DNA of 13,698 nt, taken from DATFAS01 sp035254305. Its GTDB lineage: Bacteria > Bacillota > Bacilli > Aneurinibacillales > RAOX-1. Shown here piece after piece: positions 13,641 to 13,698 of the stretch. The stretch spans positions 1 to 13,698 of the forward strand of contig DATFAS010000204.1 in assembly GCA_035254305.1 (NCBI GenBank), read 5' to 3'. The notes beneath the pieces are model-generated. The model saw nothing but the letters and a program-made list of their open reading frames with translations, was not told the origin of the DNA and ran no database searches. Position numbers and translations under genes: made by a program. The number at the start of each line of letters is the position of its first letter. Within the stretch, counting starts at the first letter, position 1.

Positions 13641-13698
13641 TAAGATAGCCCTGCAAACCCCCAAAAAGGAAGTGAATAAGCCGAATTATACATTATAT

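Overview
The window (about 40% GC by eye) looks like a chromosomal segment from a low-GC Bacillota, probably an anaerobe or facultative anaerobe. The reasons are strong GGAGG-type ribosome binding sites, a Bacillales-like chemoreceptor, CRP/FNR-type boxes of the GTGA-N6-TCAC kind and a CsoR/CstR-like operator. I cannot name the genus. All convincing genes lie on the + strand, in five transcription blocks.

Block 1 (1-4405) is an efflux operon cut by the left edge. It holds the end of a HlyD/AcrA-type membrane fusion protein, a complete 1092-residue RND permease overlapping it by ATGA, and a 73-residue DUF2892/YgaP-type membrane protein. A strong intrinsic terminator follows.

Block 2 (4470-7871) is a compact [NiFe]-hydrogenase operon. 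In order it encodes a cytochrome b5-like haem protein with a novel-looking helical N-terminus, the hydrogenase small subunit, the large subunit and the maturation endopeptidase. Genes overlap or sit within 3 bases of each other. The small subunit has no Tat signal and no C-terminal anchor, and an Asn replaces the second Cys of the usual proximal-cluster CxxC. The b5 protein is the obvious candidate electron partner (inference).

Block 3 (7885-9954) is a sulfur/thiol operon: a promoter overlapped by a CsoR/CstR-like inverted repeat, a roughly 240-base leader with tiny ORFs, a single-domain rhodanese, a membrane-anchored rhodanese and a thioredoxin reductase. A long hairpin follows. Together these suggest a persulfide/sulfane-sulfur response.

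Block 4 (10053-12227) is a chemoreceptor with a large outside sensor domain. Block 5 (12358-13640) is an iron-type alcohol dehydrogenase with a terminator. Both are preceded by a GTGA-N6-TCAC box whose centre lies the same distance (29.5 bases) upstream of a -10-like hexamer. That matches a class II CRP/FNR-activated promoter, so the two genes are probably switched on together, perhaps by oxygen limitation.

Read together, the window suggests a cell that handles H2, reactive sulfur species and fermentative alcohol/aldehyde metabolism under low oxygen. No RNA genes, insertion sequences, CRISPR arrays or prophage genes were seen.
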